A stretch of 64,000 nt of DNA from Thermogemmatispora sp. (GCF_019683635.1 NZ_JADGIA010000001.1:1-64000), one strand, 5' to 3'; shown: positions 38,008 to 47,385, counted from the stretch's first letter. Notes: generated by a model not told the origin, from the sequence alone. Numbers and translations are program-made.

Positions 38008-39357
38008 GTGCGAGCATCTTTCATTCATGTCGCCGATATTCATCTGGGCTACGAGCAGTACGGAGTCAGCGAGCGCTTCAACGACTTTGCCCGAGCTTTT
38101 TGGGAGATCATGGACGAGGCGGTTCGGCGTCAGGTTGATTTTGTCGTGATTGCGGGCGACCTCTTCAATAAACGCTCCATCGATGCCCGCACCCTGCTGC
38201 AGGCCATCGAGGGGCTACGGCGTTTGCGCGAGCGCAACATACCGGTGATTGCCGTCGAAGGCAACCATGACCGCAGCTATTACCGCGATGGCGTCTCCTG
38301 GCTGCAATTCCTCTGCCATCAAGGCTATTTAACCCTGCTGGCGCCGCAGATGCGTGGAGGCGCACCGGTCATCGCGCCCTGGAGCAGGCAGACCATGCTT
38401 GGCTCGCATGTCGATCTGCTAGAGGGACGACTGCGGGTCTACGGTCTGCCCTGGCAAGGCTCTGCGACCCTGCGCTGCTTGGAGGGACTGGCCGAAGCCC
38501 TGGCTGCCGAGCATGCCCACGAAGAGGCTGCCGGCATCGAATATCGCCTGCTCGTAATGCACACCGGCCTCGAAGGAGTGGTACCGCGCCTGCAGGGATT
38601 GCCATCGCTGAGCCACTTTCAGCGCCTGCGCCCCTACATTGATTACGTGGCCCTGGGGCACATCCACAAGCCCTACGAATTTGAAAGCTGGATCTATAAC
38701 CCAGGCTCACCCGAGACCTGGAGCGCCGAAGAGGCTCAGTGGCAGGAACGAGGCTACTACTTTGTCGAAATCGACACTGGCAAGGCCCAACCAGGCGGGA
38801 CAGCAGAGCGTCCCTGCTATCATCGGGCCGCCCATTTGATCAACAGCCGCCGCCCCTTTGTCCGCTATGACCTGCGCGTCGATGGCCTGACGACCCCCGA
38901 AGCTATCTACGCCCGACTCGCCGAGTTTTGCCAGCGCGAAGGGCCGCGCTACGCAGGAGCTGAAGAGCGCCGGCGCCCCGTCGTGCAAGTCCAGCTTGTG
39001 GGGACCCTGGCTTTTGACGCCGATGCCCTCGATCTCCAGCGCTTGGAGGAACTACTGCGCTCCTCTTTTCAGCCGCTGCATGCCCGTGTCGAGAACAATA
39101 CCAGCGACCGTGACTATCTGCTCGACGGCGAAGGACTGGACGGGCGCGATCGCTCCACCTGGCATGAACTGGAACGGCGCATCTTCGCCGAGCTACTCGG
39201 ACACGATAGCCGTTATCTGCCAGCCAAAGAAGCCTGGGGGCAGGTTCTGGCCGAGCTGAAAGAGCGCGCCCTCCAGAAAGAAGATCCCGCCGCTCTGGCG
39301 CACTATCTCCGCGAGAAGCGTGCAGAGCTGCTGAGCGGTGGCGAGCCAGCTCAGTAG
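38008..39357 (+). CDS. sbcD: SbcD/Mre11-type DNA repair nuclease
   Basis: Metallophosphoesterase nuclease of 449 residues that trims hairpins and DNA ends, normally with an SbcC/Rad50 ATPase. GTG start with GGGAGGAG ahead. Phosphoesterase motifs are complete: FIHVADIHLGYEQYG (D-x-H), VIAGDLFNKRSID (GD), VEGNHDRSYY (GNHD), LLVMHTGLEG, and VALGHIHKP (GHxH). The C-terminal 180 residues form the capping and partner-binding part, ending in a Leu/Glu-rich helix. No sbcC/rad50 gene follows; the next gene lies on the other strand. Confidence 0.9.
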   Translation: MRASFIHVADIHLGYEQYGVSERFNDFARAFWEIMDEAVRRQVDFVVIAGDLFNKRSIDARTLLQAIEGLRRLRERNIPVIAVEGNHDRSYYRDGVSWLQFLCHQGYLTLLAPQMRGGAPVIAPWSRQTMLGSHVDLLEGRLRVYGLPWQGSATLRCLEGLAEALAAEHAHEEAAGIEYRLLVMHTGLEGVVPRLQGLPSLSHFQRLRPYIDYVALGHIHKPYEFESWIYNPGSPETWSAEEAQWQERGYYFVEIDTGKAQPGGTAERPCYHRAAHLINSRRPFVRYDLRVDGLTTPEAIYARLAEFCQREGPRYAGAEERRRPVVQVQLVGTLAFDADALDLQRLEELLRSSFQPLHARVENNTSDRDYLLDGEGLDGRDRSTWHELERRIFAELLGHDSRYLPAKEAWGQVLAELKERALQKEDPAALAHYLREKRAELLSGGEPAQ

Positions 39358-39460
39358 CGCGCCTGGCTCGACCAGCGCTCTGCCGCCTGCACGCTGCTCT
39401 CCTAGATGCCACAGTCGCCGCGGCGAGAAGATGGTCCGACTCTGTGGCTCACCCCAGGAC

Positions 39461-40657
39461 TCAGGGCTGCAGGTAGTCGAGAGCCGTACGCGTCAGCACC
39501 TCCACAGCCACCGGTAGAGCCTCCTCGTCGATATTGAAGCGTGGATGATGGTGAGGGTAGACAGCGCCCTTGGCCTCATTCCGGGCACCTACAATAAAGT
39601 AGCAACCGGGCACGGCATGCAGGAAATAGGCCATATCATCGCTGCCGGTCGTCATCACCCGCTCATCGCTGTCGACCCGCTCGGGGCCAACCGCGGCCTC
39701 CGCTGCGCGGCGCACCACCTCGGTCACCGCCGGATCATTCATGCAAGCCAGACAGCCGTCGGCCACCTCGACCTCGCAGGTCGCCCGGTGGGCGGCGGCG
39801 ATGCTCTGGGCCATCTCACGCAAGCGGGCGATGATCTGCTGGCGATACTCCTCGTCGAAGGTGCGCAGCGTCCCCTGTAGCACCGCCTCCTCAGGAATAA
39901 TATTGAAGGCCGAACCAGCCTGGATGCTGGCGATGGTCAAGACCGCCCGCTCAAATGGCGATGTCTCACGGCTGATCAAAGTCTGGAGCCCTAGAATAAT
40001 CTGAGCGGCGGTCACCACCGGGTCGATCGTTCCCTCGGGCATGGCGGCATGACCGCCCTTGCCCTTGATGCGCAGCTCCAGACGATCGGCGGCGGCGAAG
40101 ACTGGGCCGCTGCGCACCCCTACGCGCCCAACCGGGTGGCCGCTAAAGAGATGCAGGCCAATCACCCCATCCACGCCCTGCATTACCCCGGCCTGCACCA
40201 TTGGAGCGGCGCCCCCGATCACCTCCTCAGCCGGCTGAAACACAAACTTGACCGTGCCCCGCAGCTGGTCGCGATGGCGGCTCAAGAGCGCCGCCACTGC
40301 CAGCGCAATCGAGACATGGCCGTCATGGCCACAGGCATGCATCTTGCCATCGACCGTCGAACGATAGTCGACCTCGTTCAATTCATGAATAGGCAGCGCA
40401 TCCATATCGGCGCGGATTGCCAGCGTGCGACCGCCCTCACCAGCAGTCCCGCGCAACAGGCCGACCACCCCGGTCTGAGCGATACCCGTCTGCACCTCCA
40501 AACCGAGCGCGCGCAGGCGCCCTGCTACGATCTCCGCAGTGCGTACCTCCTCAAAAGCCAGCTCAGGATGCTGGTGCAGATCGCGCCGCAGGGCCACGAT
40601 ATCCGGCACCATCTCATCGATTTCCTGCTTGAGGGCATCATACGCAGTAGTAGTCAT
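39461..40657 (-). CDS. M20-family amidohydrolase
   Basis: Zinc peptidase-fold amidohydrolase of the IAA-amino-acid hydrolase/N-acyl-amino-acid deacylase type (M20D), 398 residues. I use the ATG at 40657, six bases after GGAGG; the track's ATG at 40663 directly abuts that site. Motifs: RRDLHQHPELAFEE, IRADMDALPIHE, MHACGHDGHVSIAL, VFQPAEEVIGGA (catalytic Glu) and YPHHHPRFNIDE. The dimerisation (lid) domain lies around residues 185-300. The N-acyl substrate is unknown. A monocistronic-looking gene upstream of which YchF is also transcribed leftward; the two may share a transcript (74-bp gap). Confidence 0.93.
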   Translation of the reverse strand: MTTTAYDALKQEIDEMVPDIVALRRDLHQHPELAFEEVRTAEIVAGRLRALGLEVQTGIAQTGVVGLLRGTAGEGGRTLAIRADMDALPIHELNEVDYRSTVDGKMHACGHDGHVSIALAVAALLSRHRDQLRGTVKFVFQPAEEVIGGAAPMVQAGVMQGVDGVIGLHLFSGHPVGRVGVRSGPVFAAADRLELRIKGKGGHAAMPEGTIDPVVTAAQIILGLQTLISRETSPFERAVLTIASIQAGSAFNIIPEEAVLQGTLRTFDEEYRQQIIARLREMAQSIAAAHRATCEVEVADGCLACMNDPAVTEVVRRAAEAAVGPERVDSDERVMTTGSDDMAYFLHAVPGCYFIVGARNEAKGAVYPHHHPRFNIDEEALPVAVEVLTRTALDYLQP

Positions 40658-40731
40658 AGTCATCCTCCAGGCAGAAGAACTGGTAGAGCCTGAGAGCGGT
40701 GAAGCGGAGCCGAGTCAGGCCAGCTCTCACT

Positions 40732-41904
40732 TCAGCGCCCCACATTGAAGCGGAAGTGAGCGATATCGCCGTCCTGCATCACATAGTCCTTGCCTTCGAG
40801 CCGCTGCAGGCCCTTACGAGCCGCTGCGGCGAAGGAGCCACCGCAGGCCATAAAGTCATCGAAATGAGTGATCTCGGCGCGAATAAAGCCGCGCTCGATG
40901 TCCGAATGGATCTTGCCAGCGGCCTCGGGAGCCTTCGCCCCTTTCGTCACTGTCCAGGCGCGTACCTCATCCTCACCGACCGTCAGGAACGTAATCAAGT
41001 TCAACAAGCGATAGCCGACCTGAATCACGCGCTCAGCTCCCAGCTTAGGCAGGCCAAGCGAAGCCAGATACTCGGCAGCCTCCTCGGGAGCCAGCTCGCT
41101 TAGCTCCGCCTCCAGGCGGGCGGAGACCGCCACCGTCTCAGCCTCCTCCGAGCGCGCTCGCAGTGCTACCGCCGCCACACCACGCAGCTCGCCAGCCAGG
41201 CTTTCCAGAGCTGGCGCAGCCCCCTGGTGGATCTGCTCCAGCAAGGTCGCGGCCTCGGCGAGCACATCCTCGCTCACATTCAGCACATACATGCGCGGCT
41301 TCATCGTCAACAGGAACAGCTCCTTGACAAGAGCCTCTTCCTGCGCGTTCAGCTCCAGATGGCGCACCGGTGTCCCATTGCTCAGCGCCTCCTGCAAGCG
41401 AGCCAACAGATCCAGCTCTTGCTGATATTTCTTCTCACCTGACTTGGCCGCCTTAGCCGTGCGCTCGCTGCGGCGCTCGACGGTTGCCAGATCGGTCAGG
41501 GCCAGCTCGTTATCGAGCTGCTCCAGATCGCGCAGCGGATCGATGCTTCCGAGCGGATGAGGCACATTTTCATTAGCGAAGGTGCGCAGCACAATGGCCA
41601 GTGCGTCGGCATTGCGGATATGTCCCAGGAACTCGGCGCTCAGACCTCCCTTGCGGGCCTCCTCATCCTGCTGACCCATACCGGCCACATCCACAAACTC
41701 CACCGTGGCATAGGTTACCTTCTTGGGCTTAAAAATCTCCGCTAGCGGCTTCAAACGCGGATCGGGCACCTGAACCACAGCCGTATTGGCCTGCACCGTC
41801 CTGGTCGCATAGCCACTAATAGGCGCCTGGGCGCCCGTCAGGGCATTAAAAAGCGACGTCTTGCCACTCTGCGGCAGACCGACGATGCCTATTCTCAGAG
41901 CCAT
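40732..41904 (-). CDS. ychF: YchF/OLA1-type P-loop ATPase
   Basis: Obg-related nucleotide hydrolase of about 390 residues with preference for ATP; it binds ribosomes and is linked to stress responses. Start at 41904 (MALRIGIVGLPQSGKTSLFNAL) with AGGAGGGG about ten bases ahead. Walker A GLPQSGKTS, the VDVAGMGQQDEEARKGGL switch region, a coiled-coil insertion (about 130-200) and the C-terminal TGS-like domain (NLITFLTVGEDEVRAWTVTKGAKAPEAAGKIHSDIERGFIRAEI, then GKDYVMQDGDIAHFRFNV) are all present. Confidence 0.95.
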   Translation of the reverse strand: MALRIGIVGLPQSGKTSLFNALTGAQAPISGYATRTVQANTAVVQVPDPRLKPLAEIFKPKKVTYATVEFVDVAGMGQQDEEARKGGLSAEFLGHIRNADALAIVLRTFANENVPHPLGSIDPLRDLEQLDNELALTDLATVERRSERTAKAAKSGEKKYQQELDLLARLQEALSNGTPVRHLELNAQEEALVKELFLLTMKPRMYVLNVSEDVLAEAATLLEQIHQGAAPALESLAGELRGVAAVALRARSEEAETVAVSARLEAELSELAPEEAAEYLASLGLPKLGAERVIQVGYRLLNLITFLTVGEDEVRAWTVTKGAKAPEAAGKIHSDIERGFIRAEITHFDDFMACGGSFAAAARKGLQRLEGKDYVMQDGDIAHFRFNVGR

Positions 41905-41934
41905 AGCGAACAAACCCCTCCTGACCAGCTATTC

Positions 41935-41963
41935 TTGACGCTTATTCAACCCTCCCTTACAAT
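41935..41963 (+). promoter_or_regulatory. Promoter of the FmdB-like gene
   Basis: TTGACG, 17 bp, TACAAT: 5/6 in each hexamer and ideal spacing. The transcript start is expected near 41970, about 54 nt before the FmdB ATG. Confidence 0.7.
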
Positions 41964-42023
41964 TAGGAGTGGCATTCTTGATTGCTCCTCTCTCTTTGTG
42001 CAACAACGCGGAGGTCGCTTCTC

Positions 42024-42260
42024 ATGCCATTGTACGAATATCGCTGCAGTGATTGCAAATCCCGCTTCGAACTCCTGGTCAGCCATGAGCAGGCCGACGA
42101 CGTGGCCTGTGCCCAGTGCGGGAGTGAGAACGTCAGGCGCCTGCTCTCGGTTTTCGCCACGCAGCGCGTCGGGGCGGCATCTGCTGTAGGTCTGGAGGAG
42201 TTCTCCGCCGGCGCAGGCGGGAGCTGCAGCTGTGGTGGTGGGAGCTGTGGCTGCCACTGA
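42024..42260 (+). CDS. FmdB-type zinc-ribbon protein
   Basis: 78 residues from the ATG at 42024, with GGAGG nine bases ahead. The opening MPLYEYRCSDCKSRFELLVSHEQADDVACAQCGS is the FmdB regulatory-protein zinc ribbon (two CxxC pairs). The C-terminus is a Gly/Ser/Cys run (GGSCSCGGGSCGCH), often seen in this family and possibly a second metal site. Function in most bacteria is unknown. The downstream membrane-protein gene starts inside its last 29 bases. Confidence 0.85.
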   Translation: MPLYEYRCSDCKSRFELLVSHEQADDVACAQCGSENVRRLLSVFATQRVGAASAVGLEEFSAGAGGSCSCGGGSCGCH

Positions 42261-42816
42261 AACCTCTTCTCCAACTCAGCAGAGGCCGCAGAAGAAAGAG
42301 TCGCGCCTCTTCTTCAAGACCAGCTATCGACGCGGCGTAATCGAAGCGGTAGTGATCTACACGCTTGGACGCCTGGGGGCCTTGATCAGCCCGCAGGTCT
42401 TCCCCGACTGGTTGTTTGTGCTGCTGCCCCTCCTCTTTCTCTTCCTGCAGTACCTGGGTGGCCCTATCTGGGCAACCTATCGCATCCAGTCGACCAGGCG
42501 TGAACGCATGAGCCGGCGCTTCTGGCTCCTTGGGCCACTCCTGGCAGGTCTCTGTTTCCTGATCGACCTGGTGATCTCGCTCACGCTTGGGCTGGCCGTC
42601 AACGCTCTTGGAGGAGTACAGCAAGGTCCAGCTCTCTGGCGCTTCTTCGCCAGCGGTGAGGCGCATCTCACCCTGAGTGAGTTCGGCCTCTATGAGCTGC
42701 GCACCGCTGTCGCCCTGCTGGCGCTCTACACCGTCGCCGTGGTCTGCTCACGCCTGGCTCAAGGCGGCTTCCTACGCTTCACTATGCCAGCGGGTGGTCG
42801 ACGGGTAACCCTCTAG
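42232..42816 (+). CDS. Four-helix membrane protein overlapping FmdB
   Basis: 194-residue ORF with a GTG at 42232, overlapping the FmdB-like gene by 29 bp in another frame; other GTG codons just downstream could be used, so the exact start is uncertain. Four TM helices: about 40-55, 60-80, 100-125 and 155-175, separated by basic loops (RIQSTRRERMSRRF). The N-terminal 30 residues are polar (TETSSPTQQRPQKKESR). No family recognised. The overlap implies co-translation with the zinc-ribbon protein. Confidence 0.65.
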   Translation: MVVGAVAATETSSPTQQRPQKKESRLFFKTSYRRGVIEAVVIYTLGRLGALISPQVFPDWLFVLLPLLFLFLQYLGGPIWATYRIQSTRRERMSRRFWLLGPLLAGLCFLIDLVISLTLGLAVNALGGVQQGPALWRFFASGEAHLTLSEFGLYELRTAVALLALYTVAVVCSRLAQGGFLRFTMPAGGRRVTL

Positions 42817-42984
42817 TGGCTCCTCTGTCGCCCAGCCATCCCAGTGGGCCAGGCGCGAGCAGAAGCAGAGCAGGATCAGCAGCCAGGTGCTGGGAAACCA
42901 CAGTGAAGCCGTGAGAGCATGTGGCCATGCGGCTCAACCAGAGGAGAAGCCACGGCCTTGCTCACGGCAGCCAAACGAGGGGAT

Positions 42985-43030
42985 AAAAAAGAGCGCTGTG
43001 CGGGAAAAGCAGCCCGCCGCGCTTTTTTTT
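42985..43030. terminator. Bidirectional intrinsic terminator
   Basis: AAAAAA, then AGCGC..GCGGG paired with CCCGC..GCGCT, then TTTTTTTT. It has tracts on both sides, so it can stop transcripts from either direction. It lies 170 bp after the membrane-protein gene; on the minus strand it would end an unseen transcript coming from 43-44 kb. Confidence 0.85.
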
Positions 43031-44153
43031 CTGTCACGGTCAGCCACCTGTTCACAGCAGGGATACAACCATCCCTTGATTCTGGCCTGGCACTCGCTGG
43101 CTGGTCGTAGTCAGCAATTGCAGGCCGCAGAGCAAAGTGGCCCTGATAGCGTTGCCTCGGATGGCGCCGCCGCCCACGAACAGCTCTGAGCGCAGCCCTC
43201 CCGAAGGAGCGGAGCGCTTGCGGGACCAGGAGTAGGTGACTCCCTGTCACCATCAGCCAGCAAAAGCATAGGCAAAGAAAGCAAGCAGAAACAGCGACCT
43301 CGAACAAGATGACCGTCTTCTGAAGAGGAAGGCCCCTTATTGGCCCACTGCTTAGAGCAAGCCAGGCTGATCTCGGCTTGAGCTGACCGGGCCGGACTGG
43401 CGCGTAGCAGCCGCGAACAGCCGGCGCGGCGGCGAACTCGCCTGACCTGAATAAGCGAGGCCAGCCTCCTCTCTGACGCATCACAAGCATCGTCCTCAGC
43501 GGCTCAATCGGCAACCAGCGGGGCAGGCCGATCCGGCGGCGCAGACCGCGGGTAACCTGGGAGTGCGGCCTACTGGCCTGATTATTTAGTTGCGCTCCCT
43601 TGGTCTCGAAGCCGAGCCACCTGCCAGCGGACGAGCAGAAGGAGCACCTGGCCTGTTCACGTCGTCTTCTCCCTTTAGGAGCCGCATCTGCGCTCACGTT
43701 AGCTGCTCATTCTGCTGCCTCCCTCTTGCGGGCGAGCGGAGAGCAAGAGGCGATGGGTGGGAGACGGCCCTGGCCAGGGAGCCAGATTATGAGCCGACAG
43801 AAGGCACCACCCCATGATGTGAGCGCCTGCGAGGGGCTGCGACTGCCAGCCGAAGCCTGCCAGCCGGGTTCGCACCTGTCGAGCGGCCTCGCTTCGTCGC
43901 GGGCGAAGGAAAAGGAGTGGAGAAAAGAGACCGACCGGGCGGCCCAGTCAGAACAGAAGGGACACTGTTGAGGGGGCCAGAAGCCAAGCCGTGCGACGAT
44001 GCGACAGCGCCACAGTGCCCACAGTGCCCACACTGCCAAAGCGCAACGCCGTAGCGACGCTAACGAAGCGGACAGGCGAAAGCCGACGAGGCTGAAGTGA
44101 CCAGCCGGCAGAGAGAAGCAGGAACGTGAATGCCAATCTCTGATCGAGCTTCT
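43031..44153. other. Gene-free region before the rho 3' end
   Basis: About 1.1 kb with no convincing gene. The 273-residue minus-strand ORF (42876-43697) runs through the terminator and has random-looking Arg/Ala/Pro composition. A GGTGAC/GTCACC dyad sits near 43234-43250. AGAGAAGC/GCTTCTCT (about 44117-44160) may form a weak hairpin after rho. I found no signature of RNase P RNA, tmRNA or SRP RNA. Confidence 0.5.
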
Positions 44154-45413
44154 CTACAAGATACTCTTATTCAGAGTAGCCAGGAACTCCATATTATTCT
44201 GCGTCTTAGCCATATGCTGTAGCAGGGCCTCCATCGCCTCCAGGCCACGCTGCTCCGCCAGCGTTGAGAACATTCTGCGCATCAGCACGACGGCGCGCAG
44301 CGTCTTCTCATCGAGCAGGAGATCCTCGCGGCGCGTGCCGGAGAGGCTGATATCGATGGCCGGGAAGACCCGTCGCTCAGCCAGTTTACGATTGAGGATC
44401 AGCTCCATATTACCGGTGCCTTTGAACTCCTCATAGATCACATCGTCCATGCGGCTACCGGTATCGATCAGAGCCGTAGCGATAATTGTCAGGCTACCAC
44501 CCTCCTCGACCTTACGAGCGGCGCCGAAGAAGCGCTTGGGAGGGAAAAGCGCGCTGGGATCGAGTCCGCCGGTGAGCGTACGGCCACTTGGCTGAACAGC
44601 CAGGTTATAGGCGCGGCTGAGGCGAGTGATGCTATCGAGCAAGACCACCACATCGCGCCCGCCCTCGACCAGGCGTTTGGCGCGCTCCAGCACCATTTCG
44701 GCCACGCGGGTATGGGCCTCAGTTGGCTCATCGAAGGTCGAGCTAATCACCTCGGCCTTCACCGAGCGCTTCATATCCGTTACCTCTTCAGGGCGCTCAC
44801 CGATGAGGGCCACCATCAGATGGACATCGTCGTACTTCTCGGTGATTGAGTTAGCGATGGCCTTCAGGAGCATCGTTTTGCCGGCTTTGGGAGGAGAGAC
44901 GATCAGACCACGCTGACCGCGACCGATGGGGGCGACCAGGTTGATGAGGCGACCGGCGATGTTCGTTGGACCGGTTTCCAGATCGAACATCTCGCGGGGG
45001 AAGATGGGCGTCAGGTTATCGAAGTGGGGACGCCGTTTCGCATCTTCCGGGTTCATGCCATTGATCGCCTCCACGCGCAGCAGGCCGTAGTACTTCTCGT
45101 TATCCTTCGGCGGGCGCACCTGACCGGTCACCATATCGCCGGTGCGCAGGCCGAAGCGGCGGATCTGCGACTGGGAAACATAGACGTCCATGTTTCCCGG
45201 CAGGAAGCGCTCCTGGCGCAGGAAGCCGAAGCCATCCTCCACAATTTCGAGCACGCCGGCGCTAAAGATGTTGCCCTGCTGCTCGGTATGCTGCTGAAGA
45301 AGCCGGAAAATGAGGTCTTGTTTTTTGAGGGTTGTGTAGCCGGAAAGTTCGAGGTCGCGAGCGATCTCGCGCAACTCTGCGATCGTTTTGGTCTCTAGCT
45401 CAGCGATGTTCAC
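44154..45413 (-). CDS. rho: Transcription termination factor Rho
   Basis: Hexameric RNA-dependent ATPase of 419 residues. N-terminal Rho_N helix domain ([25 protein letters not shown]), the cold-shock-like RNA-binding domain ([14 protein letters not shown] and the [17 protein letters not shown] block), then the RecA-like core: Walker [51 protein letters not shown] (Walker B and R loop) and [21 protein letters not shown]. Its length is typical and it has no inserts. The promoter lies about 235 nt upstream, leaving a long leader of the kind through which other rho genes are autoregulated. Confidence 0.97.
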   Translation of the reverse strand: MNIAELETKTIAELREIARDLELSGYTTLKKQDLIFRLLQQHTEQQGNIFSAGVLEIVEDGFGFLRQERFLPGNMDVYVSQSQIRRFGLRTGDMVTGQVRPPKDNEKYYGLLRVEAINGMNPEDAKRRPHFDNLTPIFPREMFDLETGPTNIAGRLINLVAPIGRGQRGLIVSPPKAGKTMLLKAIANSITEKYDDVHLMVALIGERPEEVTDMKRSVKAEVISSTFDEPTEAHTRVAEMVLERAKRLVEGGRDVVVLLDSITRLSRAYNLAVQPSGRTLTGGLDPSALFPPKRFFGAARKVEEGGSLTIIATALIDTGSRMDDVIYEEFKGTGNMELILNRKLAERRVFPAIDISLSGTRREDLLLDEKTLRAVVLMRRMFSTLAEQRGLEAMEALLQHMAKTQNNMEFLATLNKSIL

Positions 45414-45653
45414 GTTGCGTTGGGCGAATTATGTCCTTTTGGGAAAGAACACGCCCCCTCTCCTTTCTGGTTGAACCTAGATTTCATAAAGGCTGCTGGT
45501 GGGAACAGGTACATAACAGGCTTCCGTCTCTGAAACCCGTGAACAGGTGGTGACCGTACGTTTGCTGTGCTGAAGTAATGCTTGCTTGGTTTGGTTGCAG
45601 GACCCGGAAACGGATCGACGACCCGGGAGGTTCTGGTCCGGGGAGTCAGCTTC

Positions 45654-45682
45654 ACTATACCACAGGCGCAAAGCAATGTCAA
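45654..45682 (-). promoter_or_regulatory. Promoter of rho
   Basis: On the minus strand TTGACA, 17 bp, TATAGT: consensus -35, ideal spacing and a 5/6 -10. It is the best-scoring promoter by eye in the window. The transcript start is near 45647. Confidence 0.8.
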
Positions 45683-46087
45683 CTGCCCTAACCCTGGTTT
45701 TTGCCCGCTGCAGTCCGCTTCTGCGCCTCTTTGCCCGCCTGGCTGGCTGACCTGGTGCCTGCCTTTCCTGGCTGAGGGCAGACCAGAGGTGGGATCAGAG
45801 CGGAGCGGCGGACGGGCCTGCCTGCACCTAAGTCAGTGAGAGCTGCGACTGAAGCGGACGAGGTGCGCCCATTCGTTGACTGGCTGGCTCGCGGGCGAAC
45901 GCGTGCGTCAACGAGTGAGCAAGCAAACAAACAAGCAAAACCAACGAGTAGGAACGGTTAACCTCCCAGGAAGGTAAGTGCCTCGCGGGTCAGAGCGATC
46001 CGACTCGCTTCACATACCCTTGATCGGTCGATTGCTGGATCGAAGTCGGAGGCGGGGTCAGGCGGGGTCGGCCAGGCCCGCTGAGGC
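45683..46087. other. Intergenic, periodic DNA
   Basis: About 400 bp between rho's promoter and the metallopeptidase stop. It contains a 4-nt periodic run (GAGCAAGCAAACAAACAAGC, 45916-45937). No gene, no strong hairpin. Confidence 0.4.
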
Positions 46088-46597
46088 TTAGCGCCGCTGA
46101 GACCTGACCCGGGCCTCTATCCAACCTGATTGTTGGACCATATCATAAAACGCAAACCACTGGTTGTCAATCCAATCATCGCAGAGGCGACGCTCTTCGT
46201 GCAGGCCGCGCCGATCCAATTCATCGTTTACCACATTATGGGCGTGTGGATGGCGATAGCGGCGTGGCAGGGGTGAACCGAAGCCGTGGGCGTAGTGAGC
46301 CAGCTCGTGGGCAATGGTGATGAGCAAGACCTGCTCTGGGACAAGCTCATGCTGTAAGAGGAGATTGATGCCAATAAAGGTGATGCCGCTCTCTTCCGAG
46401 AGGCGGATCAGCCCCAGGCGGCGCTTCCAGGGCTGGCAATAGGCGATCTGCACCTCATTGACGCGTGGAATATCGGCAAAGTAGGTCTGCCAGATGTAGT
46501 CTAGGCAAGGAGACAGATCGCGCTGCGGCGAGACTTCGACAAGCGAACGAGCGCGAGCGGGGGCCTGATCTCCAGGTGCTAGCGCAGATAGCAGCAT
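46088..46597 (-). CDS. HExxH metallopeptidase-like protein
   Basis: About 169 residues from the ATG at 46597, which has GAGGAGG about ten bases ahead; the longer track start is rejected. The motif ITIAHELAHYAHGFG (HExxH, His97, Glu98, His101) marks a gluzincin or SprT/WLM-like zinc site. A His-rich segment (RYRHPHAHNVVNDE) follows and may give the third ligand. No signal peptide, so it is cytosolic. Resemblance to SprT-like proteases is loose; I do not assign a family. A TATACT at 46640-46645 on the minus strand may be its -10. Confidence 0.65.
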   Translation of the reverse strand: MLLSALAPGDQAPARARSLVEVSPQRDLSPCLDYIWQTYFADIPRVNEVQIAYCQPWKRRLGLIRLSEESGITFIGINLLLQHELVPEQVLLITIAHELAHYAHGFGSPLPRRYRHPHAHNVVNDELDRRGLHEERRLCDDWIDNQWFAFYDMVQQSGWIEARVRSQRR

Positions 46598-46902
46598 GGC
46601 CGCTGATCCTCCTCGACGATTTGATTCTGCTTGTGTGTCCAGTATAGCAGGGTACTCCCAATGGCCGGGCCGGCCCGTCGGCCTGTCGGACCCGCTCACC
46701 CCAATTTTGCTTGTGCCTGTCTCCTGATTCTTCCTCTCTGCAGGGCGCGTGAGCGTAAGATCGTGTATTATTTCTACATAGCATACCTTCTGGCCCGAGC
46801 ATCGTCAGCAGTTTTTTGACAGAGAGCATCACTGCAGATGCGCCTCGTTATGATGCAACAAGCAACTTTCCAGACATCCGTCCGGAAGGAAGGTAGGCAA
46901 TT

Positions 46903-47385
46903 ATGCAGTACACACCAAGGAGAAGAAGACGACTGATGCCCCGACAAGATGGCAGCGGTTCCAGTGTGACTGCGGCGGTTGGCTTCGGCGAGGGAAGTGG
47001 GGCCAGCCGGGCGCGACGAAACGTGCTATTCACGCGTGGCCTGATCTGGGTCACCGCCCTGATCAGTCTCTCGCTCCTGCTCGGCTCGATCGCCCAGGCC
47101 TGGTCGAATAGTCGCTTGCTGGAGCAGGAGGCCGCCGCACGCACTCAATATGAGCAGACGCTGGCCCGCCATGATCAGCTGCAGAAGCTGGTCGACTATT
47201 ACAAGGACCCCTTCGTCATTGAAAGCGAGGCGCGCCAGAGCCTGGGATATGTGCGGCCCGGCGAGCATCGTGTGGTGATTGTCAGTCCGCCATCCAGCCA
47301 GCCGTCGACCAGGCCGCGCCCGGCGCCACCCGCTTCCAGCGGCGGCTTCTGGTCCCAGTGGTGGGCGATCCTCTTCGGCAGTTAG
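46903..47385 (+). CDS. FtsB/DivIC septum formation initiator
   Basis: 160-residue bitopic division protein. A basic N-terminus (about 40 residues), one TM helix (LIWVTALISLSLLLGSIAQAW), a coiled coil (NSRLLEQEAAARTQYEQTLARHDQLQKLVDYY), then the conserved block DPFVIESEARQSLGYVRPGEHRVVIV, and a Pro/Ser-rich tail. This layout is that of the FtsB/DivIC family, which with FtsL and FtsQ activates septal wall synthesis. GGAAGGTAGG precedes the ATG; a second ATG eleven codons in is possible. It stands alone. Confidence 0.9.
   Translation: MQYTPRRRRRLMPRQDGSGSSVTAAVGFGEGSGASRARRNVLFTRGLIWVTALISLSLLLGSIAQAWSNSRLLEQEAAARTQYEQTLARHDQLQKLVDYYKDPFVIESEARQSLGYVRPGEHRVVIVSPPSSQPSTRPRPAPPASSGGFWSQWWAILFGS

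Noticed and set aside
42876-43697. 273-residue minus-strand ORF in the gap before rho
   Set aside because: It runs through a strong bidirectional terminator, lacks a ribosome site, and has random-looking Arg/Ala/Pro composition.
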